Numbered from the stretch's first letter, positions 16,650 through 25,889 are shown. The stretch is 64,000 nucleotides of DNA from RGIG6165 sp045545175 (GCA_045545175.1 JAZQAK010000047.1:62001-126000); one strand, 5' to 3'. Notes: generated from the letters alone by a model not told the origin. Numbers and translations: made by a program.

Positions 16650-17794
16650 CCTCCGTATTTAGAAAAAACGTTCTCTCTTACGGTTTTATCAACGTGCATA
16701 ATATCCTCAAGAGATAAATTGTCAATAACACTGTGTTTGTCGAGTTCTTTACTTACTATGTATTCTATGTCGGTAAAACCAATTTTATTTTGTAGAAATA
16801 GTGCAACCGCCACTTCGTTGGCAGCATTTAATACAACAGGAGCACTTCCTCCAAGTTTAGCCGCTTCATACGCAAGTTTTAAGCAACCAAACGTATCTGT
16901 GTCGGGTTTGTGGAATGTAAGTGACGAAAGTTTTGTGAAATCAAGGCTTTCAACCGTCCCTTCAACACGTTTCGGGTACGTAAGTGCGTATTGGATAGGA
17001 AGACACATATCCGTTTTTGCAAGTTCCGCAATTACAGCACCGTCATTATATTCAACCATTGAATGAATCACACTTTCACGGTGCACGACAACGTCTATCA
17101 TATCTGCAGGCACACCAAAAAGCCACATAGCTTCTATAACTTCAAGCCCTTTATTCATAAGTGTGGCACAGTCAATAGTAATTTTACTTCCCATAGACCA
17201 CGTAGGATGCTTCAATGCATCAGCAGCGGTTACCTTACTGAGTTTTTCTCGATCATAGCCGAAAAAGGGACCACCGGAACACGTAAGCAAAAGCCTTTTT
17301 ATTTCTCCGTGTTCCCCCGCCCTGAGACATTGCGATATCGCATTATGTTCACTGTCGACAGGTAAAAGTGCAACATCTTTTTTTAAAGCAAGTTCGGTTA
17401 CGAGTGCACCTGCTGTAACAAGGGTTTCTTTGTTAGCAAGAGCAAAATCCTTACCTGCATTTATTGCTTCAAGTGTTGGTAAAAGGCCAATCATTCCGCT
17501 CATAGCACCAACGACGATATTTGCTTTTTCAGCTTTAGCACACTCACAAACACCGTCAATACCGGAAAGGACCTTGATTTTAGTATCAGACAACCTGTCT
17601 TTAAGCACTCCTGCCGCAGCTTCGTCAAACAAAGCGACAAGAGCAGGCGAGAATTCCCTCGCCTGCTTTTCAATTAAATCAATATTTGAATTTGCTGCAA
17701 GCGCTTCTACTTTATATCCGAATCGCTTTGCAACTTTAAGAGTCTGAGTTCCGATAGACCCCGTAGACCCGAGAAGTGATATTACTCTTTGCAT
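16646..17794 (-). CDS. dxr: 1-deoxy-D-xylulose 5-phosphate reductoisomerase
   Basis: From the ATG at 17794 the protein has 382 residues. NADPH-binding GSTGSIG lies near residue 8, the metal and substrate motif VDSEHNAI near 145 and SGGPFFG near 178 (usually preceded by Ala; here by Cys), followed by HPTWSMG. It converts DXP to methylerythritol phosphate, the committed MEP step. An in-frame TTG 18 bases upstream lies inside cdsA and is disfavoured. The ATG begins 1 nt after the cdsA stop with no clear ribosome-binding site, so coupling to cdsA is likely. Confidence 0.96.
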   Translation of the reverse strand: MQRVISLLGSTGSIGTQTLKVAKRFGYKVEALAANSNIDLIEKQAREFSPALVALFDEAAAGVLKDRLSDTKIKVLSGIDGVCECAKAEKANIVVGAMSGMIGLLPTLEAINAGKDFALANKETLVTAGALVTELALKKDVALLPVDSEHNAISQCLRAGEHGEIKRLLLTCSGGPFFGYDREKLSKVTAADALKHPTWSMGSKITIDCATLMNKGLEVIEAMWLFGVPADMIDVVVHRESVIHSMVEYNDGAVIAELAKTDMCLPIQYALTYPKRVEGTVESLDFTKLSSLTFHKPDTDTFGCLKLAYEAAKLGGSAPVVLNAANEVAVALFLQNKIGFTDIEYIVSKELDKHSVIDNLSLEDIMHVDKTVRENVFSKYGG

Positions 17795-17795
17795 A

Positions 17796-18590
17796 TTACA
17801 ATAACGTAGCAATCAAAAGTACGAGCGGCGCAGTCGTTACCCAACTGTCAAATCTGTCGTAAATACCGCCATGTCCCGGAATAAGATTGCCAGAATCCTT
17901 TACATTGTATTTTCTTTTTATTGCAGATTCTGTAAGATCACCAATCTGTGCGAAAACTGCAAATATTAAACCTGTCACAACTGCCTGTAAAACCGTGAAA
18001 TCCGTAGCAAAATAACTGTTTGCAAAAAGTGCATAACCTACAAATACGGCAGCCGTAAACAAAGTACCTCCAACAGCACCCTCTACGCTTTTCTTGGGGC
18101 TTACTATCGGACTGAGTTTATGTTTACCCAGAAGTATTCCGGTAAGATATGCAAACACGTCTGTTACCGCAGAGCCAAAACACAGCGGAAGCAGATAATC
18201 TATACTGTCATAATTCTGAAGCATCGTTATACACGTCATAGAGAGTGTAAGCACTACCGATATAAATGCTACAAAAAACAGTTTGCTTATATCAACGTCA
18301 GAAAACTTAAATATAAGTATTGCAAACACACAGATTATAAACAAGACAGTTGATATAAACGGACAGTTAAATAACGGCGTAACAACTGCATATACACAAG
18401 CAAACGGCAAAACCATTTTTGATTCAACGTCAACCTTACCGGTAAACCTGCAAAATTCATAAACCGCACCAAATGTTATAAGTGAAACTATCAAGTTTAA
18501 TACAGCGGTCATTCTGAACATATACATTAAAACGTATACCATCAGTATGACAATACCCGACAGTAAACGTACAAAAAATGACTTGAGCAA
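17796..18590 (-). CDS. cdsA: phosphatidate cytidylyltransferase
   Basis: The 264 residues form about eight transmembrane helices. The C-terminal signature of the family is present: SPKKSVEGAVGG around 150, then IGDLTESAIKRKYNVKDSG and IPGHGGIYDRFDS. It makes CDP-diacylglycerol from phosphatidate and CTP for phospholipid synthesis. The start is TTG at 18590, with GGAGGA eight bases ahead inside the uppS end; no ATG is suitably placed. The gene lies between uppS and dxr, as in most Firmicutes. Confidence 0.95.
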   Translation of the reverse strand: MLKSFFVRLLSGIVILMVYVLMYMFRMTAVLNLIVSLITFGAVYEFCRFTGKVDVESKMVLPFACVYAVVTPLFNCPFISTVLFIICVFAILIFKFSDVDISKLFFVAFISVVLTLSMTCITMLQNYDSIDYLLPLCFGSAVTDVFAYLTGILLGKHKLSPIVSPKKSVEGAVGGTLFTAAVFVGYALFANSYFATDFTVLQAVVTGLIFAVFAQIGDLTESAIKRKYNVKDSGNLIPGHGGIYDRFDSWVTTAPLVLLIATLL

Positions 18591-18591
18591 A

Positions 18592-19305
18592 TTATACTCC
18601 TCCGTATCGTCTGTTTCTTTTGTTGAAATCTTCTATAGCTTTATCAATATCCGACGTTTTAAAATCCGGCCAGAGAGTAGGTGTGAAGTACCATTCAGAA
18701 TATGCACCCTGCCACATAAGAAAATTTGACGTGCGGTATTCCCCGCCCGTTCTTATTATGAGGTCAGGTTCAGGCTGCCCTGAAGTGTATAGTGCATCTG
18801 ATATCTCATCTTCGGTAACAGATTCTGCCCCGTTTTTGATAAGCTTGTTTACTGCATTGACTATTTCTGCCCTTCCGCCGTAATTAATTGCGATATTGCA
18901 GATAAGTTTACCGTGGTCGGTGTTCATCTTCGACGTTTCATCAATAAGCGCCTTAATGTCATCACCGTAAACCGATGTATCACCCAGAAAATTCAGAACA
19001 ATATCCTCACTGACAAGCTTTTCTCTTGCTTCAAGAAGATATTTTTTCAAGAGGCCGTTAATTGCGTTAACCTCCTCAGCCGGTCTTTTCCAGTTTTCAG
19101 TAGAAAAGGCATAAACAGTAAGATATTTTATTCCAATATCCTTACAGTAGGTGGATATTGTACGAAAAGTTTCAGCACCTACAGGATGACCTGCCTGTCT
19201 CGGCAGACCCCTTTTCTTCGCCCACCTTCCGTTACCGTCCATAATAATTCCGATATGCATCGGAAGATGCACATCATTGTTGGAACGTTTCTTTTTGAAA
19301 ATCAT
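18592..19305 (-). CDS. uppS: isoprenyl transferase (undecaprenyl diphosphate synthase)
   Basis: The 237 residues carry the cis-prenyltransferase motif HIGIIMDGNGRWAKKRG near residues 17-33, the catalytic aspartate in MDGNGR, and the C-terminal RTGGEYRTSNFLMWQ region for substrate binding. It condenses IPP onto farnesyl diphosphate to make the C55 carrier for peptidoglycan and wall polymers. The ATG overlaps the frr stop by 4 nt. The farnesyl donor is made by ispA elsewhere in this window. Confidence 0.96.
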   Translation of the reverse strand: MIFKKKRSNNDVHLPMHIGIIMDGNGRWAKKRGLPRQAGHPVGAETFRTISTYCKDIGIKYLTVYAFSTENWKRPAEEVNAINGLLKKYLLEAREKLVSEDIVLNFLGDTSVYGDDIKALIDETSKMNTDHGKLICNIAINYGGRAEIVNAVNKLIKNGAESVTEDEISDALYTSGQPEPDLIIRTGGEYRTSNFLMWQGAYSEWYFTPTLWPDFKTSDIDKAIEDFNKRNRRYGGV

Positions 19306-19856
19306 ATTTCAAGGATTTCCTTTTCCTTAGCTTCAGCAACTTTATCAATGTTCTTTACAAACTTATCCGTAAGTTCCTGAACGTCACTTTCGGCAATCTT
19401 AAGATCATCCTCTGTGATTTCATTTGCCTTTTCTTTCTTTTTGAAATCTTCTATTGCATCACGTCTGATATTTCTGATAGCAACTTTTGAATTTTCAGCT
19501 AATTTCTTAACTTCTTTTACAAGTTCTTTTCTTCTCTCTTCAGTGAGCGGAGGGAAATTAAGACGAATGCACTTACCGTCATTTGTAGGTGTAATACCGA
19601 CATCCGAGGCAAGTATAGCTTTTTCAATAGCCGTAAGAGTAGAAGGATCCCACGGTGTTATAGCAATAGTTCTTGCATCTGTAACAGAAACTGCTGCCAT
19701 CTGCTGAACAGGTGTGGGAACACCGTAATAATCAACAGAAACCTTATTAAGAACAGACGGATTTGCTCTGCCCGCTCTTATTGTAGCATATTCGTTTTCA
19801 AGCGCTTTAATGGCCTTATCCATTTTTGTTTCAATTTCGGGTCTTGCGATTTTCAT
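19302..19856 (-). CDS. frr: ribosome recycling factor
   Basis: The 184 residues are the standard RRF length. The segment YATIRAGRANPSVLNKV (about 24-40) and ITPWDPS are diagnostic. With EF-G it splits post-termination ribosomes. The ATG overlaps the pyrH stop by 4 nt (ATGA), with AAGGAGG ahead. The pyrH-frr-uppS order is the usual bacterial arrangement. Confidence 0.97.
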   Translation of the reverse strand: MKIARPEIETKMDKAIKALENEYATIRAGRANPSVLNKVSVDYYGVPTPVQQMAAVSVTDARTIAITPWDPSTLTAIEKAILASDVGITPTNDGKCIRLNFPPLTEERRKELVKEVKKLAENSKVAIRNIRRDAIEDFKKKEKANEITEDDLKIAESDVQELTDKFVKNIDKVAEAKEKEILEI

Positions 19857-20572
19857 ATTAAATCCTCCTTAATTATAGTTCCGATATGTTCGCCTTTTAT
19901 AGCTTTGATTATGTTATACGGGTCATCCATTCCGAAAAGAAGAACGGGTATACCCTTATCCATACAAAATGTAGTTGCGGTATAGTCAATAACGGTAAGT
20001 TTTTTATTGAGCATTTCGCTGAAAGTTATTTCCTCATAAGGTACAGCCGCAGGATCCTTTTTAGGATCGGCAGAATATATGTATCCAACATTTTTAGCAA
20101 GTAAAAGTGCATCTGCTTCTATTTCAGAAGCTCTGAGTGCTGCCGCAGTATCAGTTGTAAAGAACGGTGAACCGATTCCGCCGCCGAATATAACAACCTG
20201 CCCCTCATTGAGATACTTATCAGCATCCCTTGCCGTAAACTGTTCGGCAACCGTTCTCATTTCAATTCCTGAAAGAACCTTTGCCTTTATTCCTGCTGAT
20301 TCAAGTTCATCCTGTAATGCAAGAGAGTTTATCATCGTAGCAAGCATACCCATATGGTCCGCCCTTGAGCGATTCATATTTTTACCCTGTCTGCCACGCC
20401 AGAAATTGCCGCCACCGACAACTATCGCCACCTGAACGCCCATATCAACCGCTTCTTTTATAACTGATGTGACCTGAGCAAGTGCATCATCATCAAAACC
20501 CATTGATTTATCACCCGCAAGTGCTTCACCGCTGATCTTGATTAAGACTCTTTTATATTTGAAATTTTCCAC
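19853..20572 (-). CDS. pyrH: UMP kinase
   Basis: The protein has 239 residues of the amino-acid kinase fold: LIKISGEALAG near residue 11, GGGNFWRGR near 54, RADHMGMLATMIN near 70 and VIFGGGIGSPFFTTDT near 130. It phosphorylates UMP to UDP. The start is decided by the ribosome-binding site: AGGAGG is followed eight bases later by GTG at 20572. A GTG nine bases further upstream is part of the AGGAGGTG itself and cannot be used. It opens the eight-gene operon ending with polC. Confidence 0.96.
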   Translation of the reverse strand: MENFKYKRVLIKISGEALAGDKSMGFDDDALAQVTSVIKEAVDMGVQVAIVVGGGNFWRGRQGKNMNRSRADHMGMLATMINSLALQDELESAGIKAKVLSGIEMRTVAEQFTARDADKYLNEGQVVIFGGGIGSPFFTTDTAAALRASEIEADALLLAKNVGYIYSADPKKDPAAVPYEEITFSEMLNKKLTVIDYTATTFCMDKGIPVLLFGMDDPYNIIKAIKGEHIGTIIKEDLI

Positions 20573-20590
20573 AAAATTCACCTCCTAAAT

Positions 20591-20619
20591 ATTTTAACTT
20601 ATATACAAAAAAAAAGCAA
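20591..20619 (-). promoter_or_regulatory. probable promoter of the pyrH-polC operon
   Basis: TTGCTT and TAAAAT with a 17-bp spacer, ending 19 bp before the pyrH GTG, directly ahead of AGGAGG. The leader would be very short. Confidence 0.5.
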
Positions 20620-20659
20620 CCATTCAATTTATTAAATTGACGAGTAATTCCACAAACAA

Positions 20660-20694
20660 AAATGCCCCGTATATCAATGTTATACGGGGCATTT
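20660..20694 (-). terminator. terminator of rpsB-tsf
   Basis: A 14-bp stem (from AAATGCCCCGTATA) with a 7-base loop, 10 bp after the tsf stop; on the minus strand a run of T follows. Confidence 0.9.
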
Positions 20695-20704
20695 AAATTT
20701 CAAA

Positions 20705-21613
20705 TTACTTTATCATTGATGCAACTTCGTCAGCAAAATTATCTTCTTTCTTCTGAAGACCTTCGCCCTTTTCTAAGCGAACAAACTTAACTACTTCAAT
20801 CTTAGCACCAAGTTCTTTAGCAACAGATTCAACGTACTGTGATACGTTCATCTTGTTGTCAATAACGTATTCCTGTTCAACAAGGCAGTTTTCCTTATAG
20901 AATTTCTGAATACGTCCCATAACCATCTTTTCAGCGATAGCTTCAGGCTTACCTTCTTCCATAGCCTGTGCCTTGAGAATTTTCTTTTCATTCTCGATAA
21001 CTTCAGCAGGAACTTCATCCTTCTTGCAGTAACCGGGATTCATAGCTGCAATCTGCATGCAGACGTTCTTTGCCATAGCCTTGAATTCAGGCTTAGCAGC
21101 TGTAGCATCATCTGTATCAAGAAGAAGCATAACGCCAATCTTACCACCCATATGGATGTAAGTTTCAAGAACACCTTCAAAAATTACAAATCTTCTGATG
21201 TTGAGGTTTTCACCGATTGTAAGAACCTTTTCCTGACGAACAGCTTCTACAGTATCAGTAGTTCCTGCGAAATTCTTAGTAAGAAGTTCTTCAACATCTG
21301 CAGGCTTTGTTTCAGCAACTGTTTTAGCACATCCTAAAACGAATTCCTTGAACTTTTCGTTGTTTGCAACGAAGTCAGACTCTGAGTTAACTTCGATAAC
21401 GACACCTGTTTTGCCGTCTACGTATGCTGAAACAACACCTTCTGCAGCAATACGTGATGATTTCTTCTGTGCAGCTGCAAGACCTTTTTCTCTGAGGTAC
21501 TCTATAGCCTTCTCAGCGTCACCGTTTGTTTCTGTAAGAGCTTTCTTACAATCCATCATACCGCAGCCTGTTCTTTCACGAAGTGCGGCAACATCTTTAG
21601 CAGTAAATGCCAT
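20705..21613 (-). CDS. tsf: elongation factor Ts
   Basis: The 302 residues begin with the UBA-like domain and the signature RERTGCGMMDCKKAL (about 12-26), followed by SESDFVANNEKF near 75-87. It is the guanine nucleotide exchange factor for EF-Tu. CGGAGG precedes the ATG. It follows rpsB as in nearly all bacteria and ends at a strong terminator. The C-terminal half (about 145-302) keeps the two-subdomain dimerisation core. Confidence 0.98.
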   Translation of the reverse strand: MAFTAKDVAALRERTGCGMMDCKKALTETNGDAEKAIEYLREKGLAAAQKKSSRIAAEGVVSAYVDGKTGVVIEVNSESDFVANNEKFKEFVLGCAKTVAETKPADVEELLTKNFAGTTDTVEAVRQEKVLTIGENLNIRRFVIFEGVLETYIHMGGKIGVMLLLDTDDATAAKPEFKAMAKNVCMQIAAMNPGYCKKDEVPAEVIENEKKILKAQAMEEGKPEAIAEKMVMGRIQKFYKENCLVEQEYVIDNKMNVSQYVESVAKELGAKIEVVKFVRLEKGEGLQKKEDNFADEVASMIK

Positions 21614-21633
21614 AACAAATTACCTCCGAAATA

Positions 21634-22368
21634 TTATTCAGCATCTGAAGTTTCAACTTCAGCTTCTTCTTTCATTTCAAACTGTTCGCCCTGCTTACCT
21701 TCAAGAACAGCGTTAGCCATTGTTTCAGCAATAAGCTTTACAGCACGGATAGCATCATCGTTACCGGGGATAACGTAATCAACTTCATCAGGATCACAGT
21801 TTGTATCAACGATAGCAACTATCGGAATACCGAGCTTCTTAGCTTCAGCAACAGCAATCTTTTCCTTCTTGGGATCTACGATGAAAAGAGCTGAAGGAAT
21901 CTTTGGCATATCTTCGATACCGCCAAGGAACTTTTCGAGCTTTTCGATCTCGCCGAGAAGCTTCATAACTTCCTTCTTGGGAAGTACTTCAAACGTACCG
22001 TCTTCCTGCATCTTGCGGAGCTGCTTGAGACGCTGAATTCTACCCTGGATAGTCTTGAAGTTTGTAAGCATACCGCCAAGCCATCTAGCATTAACGTAGT
22101 ACATGCCTACTCTTTCAGCTTCTTCCTTGATTGAATCCTGAGCCTGCTTCTTTGTTCCTACGAAAAGGATATCGCCGCCGTTAGCTGCAACATCACGAAC
22201 GAACATATAAGCTTCCTCAAGCTTCTTAACTGTTTTCTGAAGGTCGATGATATAAATACCATTTCTCTCCGTGTAGATGTACTCCGCCATTTTAGGATTC
22301 CATCTTCTTGTCTGATGTCCAAAATGAACACCTGCTTCAAGTAACTGCTTCATTGAAATAACTGACAT
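21634..22368 (-). CDS. rpsB: 30S ribosomal protein S2
   Basis: The 244 residues begin ISMKQLLEAGVHFGHQTRRWNPKM, with YIYTERNGIYIIDL next, the classic S2 signature. The C-terminus ends in an acidic tail. S2 sits at the head-platform junction of the 30S subunit. AAAGGAGG precedes the ATG. The long structured leader suggests autogenous control, as known for rpsB in other bacteria by different structures. Confidence 0.98.
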   Translation of the reverse strand: MSVISMKQLLEAGVHFGHQTRRWNPKMAEYIYTERNGIYIIDLQKTVKKLEEAYMFVRDVAANGGDILFVGTKKQAQDSIKEEAERVGMYYVNARWLGGMLTNFKTIQGRIQRLKQLRKMQEDGTFEVLPKKEVMKLLGEIEKLEKFLGGIEDMPKIPSALFIVDPKKEKIAVAEAKKLGIPIVAIVDTNCDPDEVDYVIPGNDDAIRAVKLIAETMANAVLEGKQGEQFEMKEEAEVETSDAE

Positions 22369-22384
22369 TTTAAATTCCTCCTTT

Positions 22385-22471
22385 GGTTTTTTCCTCCACC
22401 GAGTTTTTCTTCAGGCTTACCGTGTAACAGCACCGACCTGAAATCGCACGGTGTGTGTATTTCAAATTTGC
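22385..22471 (-). promoter_or_regulatory. structured rpsB mRNA leader with possible H-type pseudoknot
   Basis: On the minus strand four 6-base segments alternate as a-b-a'-b'. ACCGTG (22452-22447) pairs with CACGGT (22424-22419), and TTCAGG (22442-22437) pairs with CCTGAA (22415-22410). Loops are 4, 12 and 3 bases. Further CACCG/CGGTG pairings near the ribosome-binding site could compete. This is consistent with an S2-binding autoregulatory leader; pairing is seen directly, function is inferred. Confidence 0.5.
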
Positions 22472-22477
22472 CTATAA

Positions 22478-22506
22478 ATATTAACACAACGCGATAAAAA
22501 ATGCAA
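22478..22506 (-). promoter_or_regulatory. sigma-A promoter of rpsB-tsf
   Basis: TTGCAT and TAATAT with a 17-bp spacer and an extended -10 TG. The predicted +1 near 22471 gives a leader of about 103 nt. The divergent gap between rpsB and hppA (314 bp) otherwise holds only the hppA promoter and AT-rich sequence. Confidence 0.65.
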
Positions 22507-22629
22507 GCATTTTATTTATAATATAAATACTTCTCTTCTTTTTTTACACAAAAAACCAAAAACGCGCTTCCTTAAGACTAATTTTATCAACTTTTGTCGC
22601 AAAATACTTAATTTGATTTAATATTTCGC

Positions 22630-22658
22630 TTGAAAATCCTACGTTTTTTAATTAGAAT
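22630..22658 (+). promoter_or_regulatory. candidate promoter of hppA
   Basis: TTGAAA and TAGAAT with a 17-bp spacer. A better -10 (TATAAT at 22658-22663) lies five bases further on but would need a 22-bp spacer. Confidence 0.4.
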
Positions 22659-22688
22659 ATAATTAGTAAAACATTAGGAGGAATGAAA

Positions 22689-24770
22689 ATGTTTGAAAAA
22701 ATAGCTCCATTTATTGTCTTACTTTGCGCTCTAAGCGCATTGATTTACTCGGCTTTTCTCTTTTTCTCGGTTAAGAAGAAGGATGAAGGTACCGAGCAAA
22801 TGAAAAGTATAGGCAACAAAATAAGACAAGGGGCAATGGCATATTTGCTTCGACAGTACAAAACAGTAGGTATATTTTTTGCTGTTATGTTTGTACTTTT
22901 ATTTACCCTTGCGTTTGCTTCAAATGGCAGATTGATATCAAAATTTGTCCCCTTTTCATTTATAACAGGAGGTTTCTTTTCCGCTCTTTCCGGTTTTATC
23001 GGTATGAAAATAGCAACGTATGCAAATACGAGAACTGCTAACGGTGCCAGAGACAGTCTTAACAAAGGTCTTAGGATTGCATTTGCATCCGGTTCAGTTA
23101 TGGGGCTTACCGTAGTTGGACTTGGACTTCTTGACATAAGTCTGTGGTTTATAATTCTTAAGTTCATATTTAAACTTCCTATCGACTCGATGATGAGTTC
23201 TATGCTGACGTTTGGTATGGGCGCGAGCACAATGGCACTTTTTGCAAGAGTCGGTGGTGGTATTTTTACCAAAGCAGCAGACGTCGGTGCTGATCTTGTA
23301 GGTAAAGTTGAAGCAGGAATTCCCGAAGATGACCCGAGAAACCCTGCCTGCATTGCAGACAACGTCGGCGATAATGTTGGTGACGTTGCCGGAATGGGTG
23401 CCGACCTTTACGAGTCATATGTAGGTTCTATTCTATCTTGTGGTGCTCTTGCTATAGCTGCAGGTTTGAATTTCAAAGGTGTTATACTTCCTCTCCTGAT
23501 AGCAGGAATTGGTATTATAGCTTCAATCGTAGGTACGTTTTTTGTCAGAACTAAAGAAGGGGCATCTCAAAAAAATCTTCTTGGTTCTCTCCGAAGAGGA
23601 ACTTATATCAGTGCTGTGATATCAGCTATTGCATCTGCAATTCTTATTTATACATTAATTCCCGAAAACACGGGAGTTTTCGGTAGTGTACTTTCAGGCT
23701 TGCTGGCAGGTGTACTTATAGGTTTCTTTACCGAGTATTATACCTCGGACAACTATAAACCCACACAGAAACTTTCAGCCTCTGCTAAAACCGGAAGTGC
23801 GACTGTCATTATCGACGGTATGGCACTCGGTATGCTTTCAACCGCGGTTCCGGTAATTGTAATTGCAATATCCGTACTCATTAGTTTTTACATATCAGGT
23901 GGTGCTTCAAATGCTTCGCTCGGACTGTACGGTGTAGCAATATCTGCTGTAGGTATGCTTTCTACACTCGGTATCACTCTTGCCACTGATGCTTACGGAC
24001 CCGTTGCAGACAATGCAGGAGGTATTGCAGAAATGGCAGGTCTCGAAAAGACAGTTCGTAGCAGAACAGATGCTCTCGACTCTCTTGGAAATACAACTGC
24101 CGCTACGGGTAAAGGTTTTGCAATAGGCTCAGCAGCACTTACTGCACTTGCACTTATAGTGTCATATACGGATAAGGTGGAATCTCTCGGTGCAACATTG
24201 AATATCAGCATAACAAATCCTCCCGTTCTGATAGGCTTATTTATAGGTTCAATGCTCCCCTTCCTGTTTTCAGCATTCACTATGCAGGCAGTCGGCCGTG
24301 CAGCACAGAAAGTCGTTTTCGAGGTCAGAAGACAGTTTAAAGAAATAACCGGACTTATGGATGGCACGGAAGAAGCAGATTATTCAACTTGCGTTGACAT
24401 ATGTGTACGTTCTTCACTGAAAGAAATGATAATTCCTTCCCTTCTCGCTGTAATCGTTCCCGTTATCACAGGGTTAGTTCTTGGTGTCAACGGTGTAGTA
24501 GGTATGCTTGCCGGAGCATTAGTATGCGGATTCGTACTAGCTGTAATGATGGCAAATTCAGGCGGTAGTTGGGACAATGCAAAGAAGTACATAGAATCTG
24601 GAAATCACGGTGGAAAATCCTCAGAAGCACATAAAGCAGCCGTTGTAGGTGACACCGTAGGTGATCCTTTCAAGGATACGGCAGGACCTTCCGTAAACAT
24701 TCTGATAAAACTTATCAGTGTAGTATCAATAGTATTTGCAGGAATTATAGTTAATTTCTCGATATTCTGA
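22689..24770 (+). CDS. hppA: membrane-bound ion-translocating pyrophosphatase
   Basis: The 693 residues form about 16 transmembrane helices. The pyrophosphate site reads AADVGADLVGKVEAGIPEDD then NVGDNVGDVAG (about 195-235), with a C-terminal VVGDTVGDPFKDTAGPS. The signature GNTTAATGKGFAIGS has Ala and Gly where potassium-independent enzymes have Lys and Thr, so a K+-dependent type (often Na+ pumping) is inferred. It uses biosynthetic pyrophosphate to energise the membrane. AGGAGG is only 1 nt from an ATG at 22683 but 7 nt from the one at 22689, so the second is chosen. It is monocistronic. Confidence 0.95.
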   Translation: MFEKIAPFIVLLCALSALIYSAFLFFSVKKKDEGTEQMKSIGNKIRQGAMAYLLRQYKTVGIFFAVMFVLLFTLAFASNGRLISKFVPFSFITGGFFSALSGFIGMKIATYANTRTANGARDSLNKGLRIAFASGSVMGLTVVGLGLLDISLWFIILKFIFKLPIDSMMSSMLTFGMGASTMALFARVGGGIFTKAADVGADLVGKVEAGIPEDDPRNPACIADNVGDNVGDVAGMGADLYESYVGSILSCGALAIAAGLNFKGVILPLLIAGIGIIASIVGTFFVRTKEGASQKNLLGSLRRGTYISAVISAIASAILIYTLIPENTGVFGSVLSGLLAGVLIGFFTEYYTSDNYKPTQKLSASAKTGSATVIIDGMALGMLSTAVPVIVIAISVLISFYISGGASNASLGLYGVAISAVGMLSTLGITLATDAYGPVADNAGGIAEMAGLEKTVRSRTDALDSLGNTTAATGKGFAIGSAALTALALIVSYTDKVESLGATLNISITNPPVLIGLFIGSMLPFLFSAFTMQAVGRAAQKVVFEVRRQFKEITGLMDGTEEADYSTCVDICVRSSLKEMIIPSLLAVIVPVITGLVLGVNGVVGMLAGALVCGFVLAVMMANSGGSWDNAKKYIESGNHGGKSSEAHKAAVVGDTVGDPFKDTAGPSVNILIKLISVVSIVFAGIIVNFSIF

Positions 24771-24784
24771 TTTGAACAACATCA

Positions 24785-24817
24785 AAAAACCGCAGTGTAA
24801 ATTACACTGCGGTTTTT
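24785..24817. terminator. bidirectional terminator between hppA and the SGNH hydrolase
   Basis: A near-perfect palindrome built on AAAAACCGCAGTGTAA with flanking A and T runs, between two convergent genes. Confidence 0.85.
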
Positions 24818-24833
24818 ATTATTATCATTATCC

Positions 24834-25847
24834 TCAGATAAATAACTTTAACTTAGCATATAAACTATCGAAATAGTGATCAAAACCTTTATCATTCGGA
24901 TGAAGTCGGAAGTCAGCATACAACTTCTCATCATGTGGTACAAAATCATAGCCCGTTATTACAGTAACGTTAGCAAAATCTTTTGTAACTTCTCTTATAT
25001 ATGCATCAACGTAAGAAAACTCACCAACTGCTTTTTCTGTATTTTCATCTTTTCTCCATATAGGAGTGATAGCAAATATTTTTGAATCAGGATAATTATT
25101 AACAATATTTGTATAGAAAGCCTTACAATCCCTTTCAAAAGTTTCCTTATCGGACACATTCCAGTCATTCGTACCGTATGCTACAGTTATATAATCAGGA
25201 ACAAACGACTCCTTCGCAGCTGAAAGAGGCGGGAAAAACCTTTCTCCACCAATCGCTTTATTGAATTCTTCTGCTCCGAGTGCTTCAGCAATTCTCGTTA
25301 TGTACTTATTATATGTACGAAGAGCATCGTATCCGTGTGTTATAGAATCGCCAAACGCAAGTAGCTTTTTTTCAGGCTTAATCGGTTCAATGAATGAGCT
25401 GTCATCAAGCGACATTTCTTTGAGTTGCGTGCAAACCGCCCACGGCAACATAACGCATACACTCTTCTCTCCATCGCCAAGGTCGAATTCCTTATCAAAT
25501 TCACCTAACGGAAGAACTGTCTGCGGATATATTTCAGCTAATACAGCATCTGAAAAATTATCAAGACTTCCCACAACTTTACCGTTTACCAAAACGTCAA
25601 CAGAAAAATACTTTCTTGACGCTCCGGGCGAGGTCATAACTTTTAAATAAAGTGTTTTGCTGTCCGTTTTAAATGACAGTTTTACACCCGACGTTGATAA
25701 CGCCTTTGCATACAGTTTAGCAGTTCTTTCTTTATAAAGATTCTCCTGCTCCTCAGTAAATCTGTGAAAACTGATTAACCCATTATTTTCTTCAACACGT
25801 GTTGCACCTGTCGTAATCTCTTTAACCTGCTGAAAACTTAATTTCAT
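24834..25847 (-). CDS. SGNH/GDSL hydrolase family protein with N-terminal beta domain
   Basis: The 337 residues divide into an N-terminal beta-sandwich-like region (about 1-165) and an SGNH hydrolase domain. All four blocks are visible: GDSITHG (catalytic Ser) near 180, AIGG near 208, YGTND near 231, and HPNDKGFDHY near 320 with the catalytic His and Asp. No signal peptide is present, so it appears cytoplasmic. The two-domain layout resembles carbohydrate-ester-acting SGNH enzymes, but the substrate is not readable. It has its own promoter, GGGGAG before the ATG, and is monocistronic. Confidence 0.85.
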   Translation of the reverse strand: MKLSFQQVKEITTGATRVEENNGLISFHRFTEEQENLYKERTAKLYAKALSTSGVKLSFKTDSKTLYLKVMTSPGASRKYFSVDVLVNGKVVGSLDNFSDAVLAEIYPQTVLPLGEFDKEFDLGDGEKSVCVMLPWAVCTQLKEMSLDDSSFIEPIKPEKKLLAFGDSITHGYDALRTYNKYITRIAEALGAEEFNKAIGGERFFPPLSAAKESFVPDYITVAYGTNDWNVSDKETFERDCKAFYTNIVNNYPDSKIFAITPIWRKDENTEKAVGEFSYVDAYIREVTKDFANVTVITGYDFVPHDEKLYADFRLHPNDKGFDHYFDSLYAKLKLFI

Positions 25848-25889
25848 TCGATTATCTCCCCTTTTTAAATCTCATTTAACGCTTAGTGT

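Noticed and set aside
22745..23362. A 205-codon open frame antisense to hppA
   Set aside because: It mirrors conserved pyrophosphatase sequence; composition is typical of an antisense shadow.
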